Assembly (NCBI GenBank): GCA_019635715.1
Contig: JAHBYY010000025.1
Coordinates: 1 to 55,622, forward strand
Direction: 5' to 3'
Length of the DNA: 55,622 nt
Source: Rhizobiaceae bacterium
GTDB lineage: Bacteria > Pseudomonadota > Alphaproteobacteria > Rhizobiales > Rhizobiaceae
Part shown: positions 52,507-55,622 of the stretch, one piece after another
How the letters are laid out: the number at the start of each line of letters is the position of its first letter
Position numbering within the stretch: the stretch's first letter is position 1
Notes under the pieces: generated by a model
What the model was told of the DNA's origin: nothing
Database searches by the model: none
The model's input: the letters and a program-made list of their open reading frames with translations, nothing else
Program-made: the position numbers and the translations under genes

Positions 52507-53610
52507 TCACGGCTTCCCGAGGGCGCGGCGCGGCAGCAGGGCGTAGAAATCCGCCGGACTGCGCACCACCCCGGCGATCTCGCCGGCGGCGTCGCCGGAA
52601 CCGGCGAAGAGATCGCCGCGGGCCGTGCCGAGGATCGCCGAGCCGGTGTCCTGGGCGATCATCAGGCGCCGGAACGGCTTGCCGTCGAAGGCCAGCAGAT
52701 CCGGCGCGTCGATGAAGAAGGGCGTCCCGAACGTATGCAGCAGCCGGTCGACGGCCATGGAGCGACCGGGTGTCAGCGGCACCTTGGCCGCGGCGATCGG
52801 CCCGAGCGCCGGATCGTCGACCGAGGCCTCGCGGAAAAAGATGTAGGACCGGTTCTTCCACAAGATCTCGTCGATGCGCCCGGGATGGGCGGCGAACCAT
52901 GCGCGGATCGACTGCATGGTCACCTCGGCCAGCGGGATTTCGCCGAGATCGGCGAGCACCCGGCCCGGCCCGGTGAAGCGCTGCCCGGACTTCGCCGCAT
53001 AGGTGACGCGCCTCAGCGTTCCATCCTGCATGAGCAGGCGCGCCGCGCCCTGGACGTGGATGAAGAAGGCGTCGACCTTGTGCTCGAGCCAGGCGATCGC
53101 AGCCGCCCGCCCCCCCAGCGCGCCGGTTTCGATCGCCTGCCTGTCGGGATATTCCTCGAGGCCGCTCGCTCCCAGCCGCCCGAATGCGAGATAGGGATCG
53201 AGCCCGGCCGGGCGACTGGTCTCGTCGATGTCGACGAGATCGGCCGGACGCGCCAGCAGCGGCACGCGGAAGCGCGGCGTCGCGACCGCCGAAGCCTCGA
53301 CCTGCGGCTCGTAGAAGCCGGTGACCAGCCCGCCGGCCGGGTTGTCGGGGATGACGAGCGCCGGCGCGAAATGGCGCTCGAAGAAATCGCGCGCGGGCCC
53401 GGGCGACAGGCCGGACGTGGCGCGCGCCTCGTCATAGGCCGGCGCGAATGCCTCGCAGGCAACCCCCAGGCTCCCCATCCTGTAGGGCCTGGTCAGGACA
53501 TGGAATGCGGAGCGGCGGAAAGCCTGATAGGCCTGCGAAGGATCATCGTCCCGCCAGCCGGGAAGCTCGGCGAAATCGGCGGGCCTGAACGCGGGAGACG
53601 GCGCCGACAC
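52507..53610 (-). CDS. mltA: Membrane-bound lytic murein transglycosylase A (MltA)
   Basis: This 367-residue peptidoglycan lytic transglycosylase cleaves glycan to 1,6-anhydromuropeptides. The MltA domain runs from about 60 to 260 (VTGFYEPQVEAS, EYPDRQAIETGALGG, and VDAFFIHVQGAARL with the catalytic-domain Asp). The 3D domain is at the C-terminus (LMIAQDTGSAILGTARGDLFAGSGDAAGEIAG). No signal peptide or lipobox is visible from the GTG at 53610, and only eight in-frame codons exist upstream before a stop. Export route or a misjudged start is open. It follows timA by 21 bases. Confidence 0.86.
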   Translation of the reverse strand: MSAPSPAFRPADFAELPGWRDDDPSQAYQAFRRSAFHVLTRPYRMGSLGVACEAFAPAYDEARATSGLSPGPARDFFERHFAPALVIPDNPAGGLVTGFYEPQVEASAVATPRFRVPLLARPADLVDIDETSRPAGLDPYLAFGRLGASGLEEYPDRQAIETGALGGRAAAIAWLEHKVDAFFIHVQGAARLLMQDGTLRRVTYAAKSGQRFTGPGRVLADLGEIPLAEVTMQSIRAWFAAHPGRIDEILWKNRSYIFFREASVDDPALGPIAAAKVPLTPGRSMAVDRLLHTFGTPFFIDAPDLLAFDGKPFRRLMIAQDTGSAILGTARGDLFAGSGDAAGEIAGVVRSPADFYALLPRRALGKP

Positions 53611-53631
53611 CTTGTCACGCCCTGCCTGGAC

Positions 53632-54333
53632 TCAGTCTTCCGCCTCGGTGGCGACGAGCTTCCAGTTCGGGTCCTTGGAGCGCGTGTCGCGGGCGAAGGT
53701 CCAGACGTCCTTCACCTCCGCCACGGTCTCCGGGTCGCCGTCGATCACCGTGCCGGCCTTGTCGCGCGTCGCCGAGATCAGCTCGCTGACGATGCGCAGC
53801 GTGACGTGGGCCTCGCCGCCCTTCATCTCCGCACCGACGATTTCGGCCTTGTCGATGCCGACGAACGACGACTGGATCTTTTCCGAACGTCCCTCCCGGT
53901 CGGAAATCGCGCTGACGAAACCGTCGAACACCTCGCGCGACAGGAGGTTCTTCAGCGTCTTTCGATCGCCGTCGGCATAGGCCATGACGATCATCTCATA
54001 GGCCATCTTGGCGCCTTCGACGAAACCCTTCGGATCGAAGCCCGGATCGGCGTCGCGGATGGCGCGAAGCCCCTTGTTGATGTCGCTTGGCGGCGGCGCC
54101 ACCGCATCGATTTCGGCATAGGTGTCGTCCGGCTCGTCGGCGGAACGCTTCTTCGGCAGGGACACGACGTTGTCGGCCTTGGCCGGATCGGCGTCGCGGC
54201 TGCGGCCGGCGGTATAGGGGTCGAAGGGCGGCCGCTCATTGCCGGTGCGGCGGCCGAGCATGTTGCGCAGCTGAAAGAAGATCACGACCGCCGCGACCAG
54301 GAAGAATATCGTACCGAAGTCGAAGAATTCCAT
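53632..54333 (-). CDS. Tim44-like domain membrane protein (TimA)
   Basis: This 233-residue protein has an N-terminal membrane helix (TIFFLVAAVVIFFQL, about residues 8-22). A polar, charged linker follows to about 90, then a Tim44/Tim44-like domain at about 92-230: GFDPKGFVEGAKMAYEMIVMAYADGDRKTLKNLLS, AHVTLRIVSELISATRDKAG and DVWTFARD. Alphaproteobacterial TimA is a presumed ancestor of the mitochondrial import motor anchor, and its bacterial role is uncertain. The ATG at 54333 was chosen because MEFFDFG opens directly into the helix. It diverges from fxsA; the secB-fxsA/timA layout is conserved in rhizobia. Confidence 0.86.
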   Translation of the reverse strand: MEFFDFGTIFFLVAAVVIFFQLRNMLGRRTGNERPPFDPYTAGRSRDADPAKADNVVSLPKKRSADEPDDTYAEIDAVAPPPSDINKGLRAIRDADPGFDPKGFVEGAKMAYEMIVMAYADGDRKTLKNLLSREVFDGFVSAISDREGRSEKIQSSFVGIDKAEIVGAEMKGGEAHVTLRIVSELISATRDKAGTVIDGDPETVAEVKDVWTFARDTRSKDPNWKLVATEAED

Positions 54334-54469
54334 CTCGCCTGCAACCGATCCCTTCACTTCGCCCGGCCGCCCGCTTCTCGGGACGGTCGCCGCATGCCGA
54401 TCATTCCCTAGATTAGATCGCTGGGCCCGATCATTCAAATCCAACGCCTGCATACCTATGTAGGATGGA

Positions 54470-55018
54470 ATGCGCCAGTTCCAAATGGCCGACATCAAAT
54501 CAATGGGATCGACCACCTCCGTGAGCCGCCTTCTCGTCCCCCTCGTCCTGCTCGGCTGGCCAATCGCCGAGATCGCCGGTTTCGTCATCGTCGGTCAACG
54601 CATCGGCGTGCTGGCGACCATCGCGCTCGTCGTCGCCGGCGGACTGATCGGCGGGCTGCTGCTGCGCTGGCAGGGACTGGGAATCCTGGCGCGTGTCCGC
54701 ACGGAAATGGACGCGGGGCGCGACCCGAGCCGCGACCTTGCCCATGGCGCGATGGTGATTGTCGCCGCGGTCCTGCTGATGCTGCCGGGGTTCCTCACCG
54801 ACATCATCGGCCTCTTGCTGTTCATTCCGCCGGTGCGCGACCTCGGCTGGCGCCTGCTGCGCGGCCGCTTCCGCGTCGCAACCAGTTTCCAGGGATTTGG
54901 CGCCGGCTTCCGCGGACCTGGGGGCAACCGGCGCGGGCCGACGATCGACCTCGATGCGAGCGATTATTCCGCCGCCCCGAAGGCCGATTCGCCGTGGCGG
55001 CGGCTGGACGATCAATGA
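54470..55018 (+). CDS. FxsA family membrane protein
   Basis: This 182-residue protein has an FxsA domain of about 120 residues with four hydrophobic helices: LLVPLVLLGWPIAEIAGFVIVG, LATIALVVAGGLIGGLLLRWQG, GAMVIVAAVLLMLPGFLTDIIGLLLFIPPVRDL (split by its conserved PGFLTD turn) and a short end. The C-terminal tail is Gly/Arg-rich. FxsA is linked to F-plasmid exclusion of phage T7 in E. coli; its normal role is unknown. ATGs at 54470, 54485 and 54503 are possible starts. The last (GSTTSVSRLLVP) is closest to family N-termini, but 54470 has AGGA nearby. Confidence 0.82.
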   Translation: MRQFQMADIKSMGSTTSVSRLLVPLVLLGWPIAEIAGFVIVGQRIGVLATIALVVAGGLIGGLLLRWQGLGILARVRTEMDAGRDPSRDLAHGAMVIVAAVLLMLPGFLTDIIGLLLFIPPVRDLGWRLLRGRFRVATSFQGFGAGFRGPGGNRRGPTIDLDASDYSAAPKADSPWRRLDDQ

Positions 55019-55121
55019 TGTCCGCACGGTGCCCGAAACTTGTGTTGCCAAGCGCGCCATGGTAGCGAACCGGCGATTTTCATAAGGGTCGCGTCGCGGC
55101 TGAACAAAAGGATTCCGGCTC

Positions 55122-55622
55122 ATGGCCAGCAACGAGAATGCGCCGTCGGGAGCGGCCAACGGCAATGGCCAGGAGACCAAGGCCAGCCTCAACGTGCTCG
55201 CCCAATATGTGAAGGACCTTTCCTTCGAAAGCCCCGGTGCGCCGAATTCCCTGCGCGGCCGCGACAAGGCACCCGGCATCAACATCAACGTCAATGTCGG
55301 CGCCAACCCGCTTTCGGAAAAGGAATTCGACGTCAACCTGACGCTGAGCGCCAAGGCCTCCTTCGACAAGGAAGTGCTGTTCAACGTCGAGCTCGTCTAT
55401 GGCGGCGTGTTCCGGATCGAGGGCTTTCCGCAGGAGCACATGCTGCCGCTGCTGTTCATCGAGTGCCCGCGCCTGCTGTTCCCGTTCGCCCGGCAGATCA
55501 TCGCCGAAGCCACCCGCAATGGCGGCTTCCCGCCGCTGATGCTCGATCCGATCGATTTCGCGCAGATGTTCCAGCAGAAGATGGCCGAGGATCAGGCCGC
55601 CTCGAAGATCCGCGTCAGCTAA
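55122..55622 (+). CDS. secB: Protein-export chaperone SecB
   Basis: This 166-residue homotetrameric cytosolic chaperone keeps preproteins unfolded and hands them to SecA. Core blocks are [19 protein letters not shown] (about 23-41), [29 protein letters not shown] and [36 protein letters not shown] (about 110-145), a family signature. The N-terminus is a polar extension of about 20 residues, normal in alphaproteobacteria. The stop TAA is the last codon of the window, so the gene is complete. It follows fxsA by 103 bases. Confidence 0.96.
   Translation: MASNENAPSGAANGNGQETKASLNVLAQYVKDLSFESPGAPNSLRGRDKAPGININVNVGANPLSEKEFDVNLTLSAKASFDKEVLFNVELVYGGVFRIEGFPQEHMLPLLFIECPRLLFPFARQIIAEATRNGGFPPLMLDPIDFAQMFQQKMAEDQAASKIRVS

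Noticed and set aside
1-55622. tRNA, rRNA, CRISPR array, prophage or intact transposase
   Set aside because: No cloverleaf with a CCA-end context, no spaced direct repeats and no transposase or integrase motifs were seen; only non-coding palindromes suggest mobile activity.

Overview
The window is GC-rich chromosomal DNA (about two-thirds G+C by eye) from an alphaproteobacterium of the order Hyphomicrobiales (Rhizobiales), most like the Mesorhizobium/Phyllobacteriaceae group. This rests on gene families and gene order: lptC-lptA-lptB-rpoN-hpf-ptsN, ffs-dnaX-ybaB, glnD-murJ, hisB-DUF2628-hisH-hisA-hisF-hisE-coaA, hslV/hslU, and secB-fxsA-timA-mltA-smr, plus mesorhizobial-type palindromic intergenic repeats. 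No rRNA, tRNA, CRISPR array, prophage or intact insertion sequence was seen.

Layout. 1-1262: the end of a peptide-type ABC transporter ATPase and a GhrA-like hydroxyacid dehydrogenase. 1275-17105: a tad/cpa (type IVc, Flp) pilus locus. Two TadE-like minor pilins and a stand-alone secretin N-domain protein are on the minus strand. The Flp pilin, prepilin peptidase CpaA, CpaB, secretin CpaC, CpaD, CpaE, ATPase CpaF, TadB and TadC are on the plus strand. A coupled three-gene cassette (ceramide-glucosyltransferase-like GT, cytochrome P450, methyltransferase) lies between tadC and the convergent tadD-like lipoprotein gene. 17312-19943: M17 aminopeptidase, MarR-like regulator, NlpC/P60 hydrolase. 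19947-21773: nucleoside hydrolase, Hsp20 with an RpoH-type promoter, DUF1150. 21824-26967: LPS transport (LptBAC), sigma-54, hibernation factor and PtsN. 27239-29875: peptide deformylase without fmt beside it, RmuC, a 43-residue basic protein and a SRPBCC protein. 30037-35674: DD-carboxypeptidase, MurJ and GlnD, with a 160-bp palindrome between murJ and glnD. 35833-39460: SRP RNA, DnaX, YbaB, a LysM/BON protein and AlkB. 39558-45948: PAP2 phosphatase, then coaA and the his operon, which carries a lower-GC Uma2 nuclease gene between hisA and hisF and a REP-like element between hisH and hisA. 46135-50521: hslV and hslU separated by three genes. 50623-55622: DUF1402, Xre regulator, Smr, MltA, Tim44-like, FxsA and SecB.

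How the genes work together. The pilus locus can supply pilin, maturation, secretin, motor and platform. Four promoter regions in it carry near-consensus TTAA-N7-TTAA sites, suggesting CtrA (cell-cycle) control. The rest is mostly housekeeping: envelope building (Lpt, MurJ, MltA, DacC-like), nitrogen signalling (RpoN, PtsN, GlnD), proteostasis (HslUV, Hsp20, SecB, SRP RNA, Def), DNA maintenance (DnaX, YbaB, RmuC, AlkB, Smr) and histidine/CoA synthesis.

The best candidates for something undescribed are the GT-P450-methyltransferase cassette inside the tad locus, the CtrA-like sites that tie the pilus promoters together, and the Uma2 insertion in the his operon. All function calls are from reading motifs; no database search was run.
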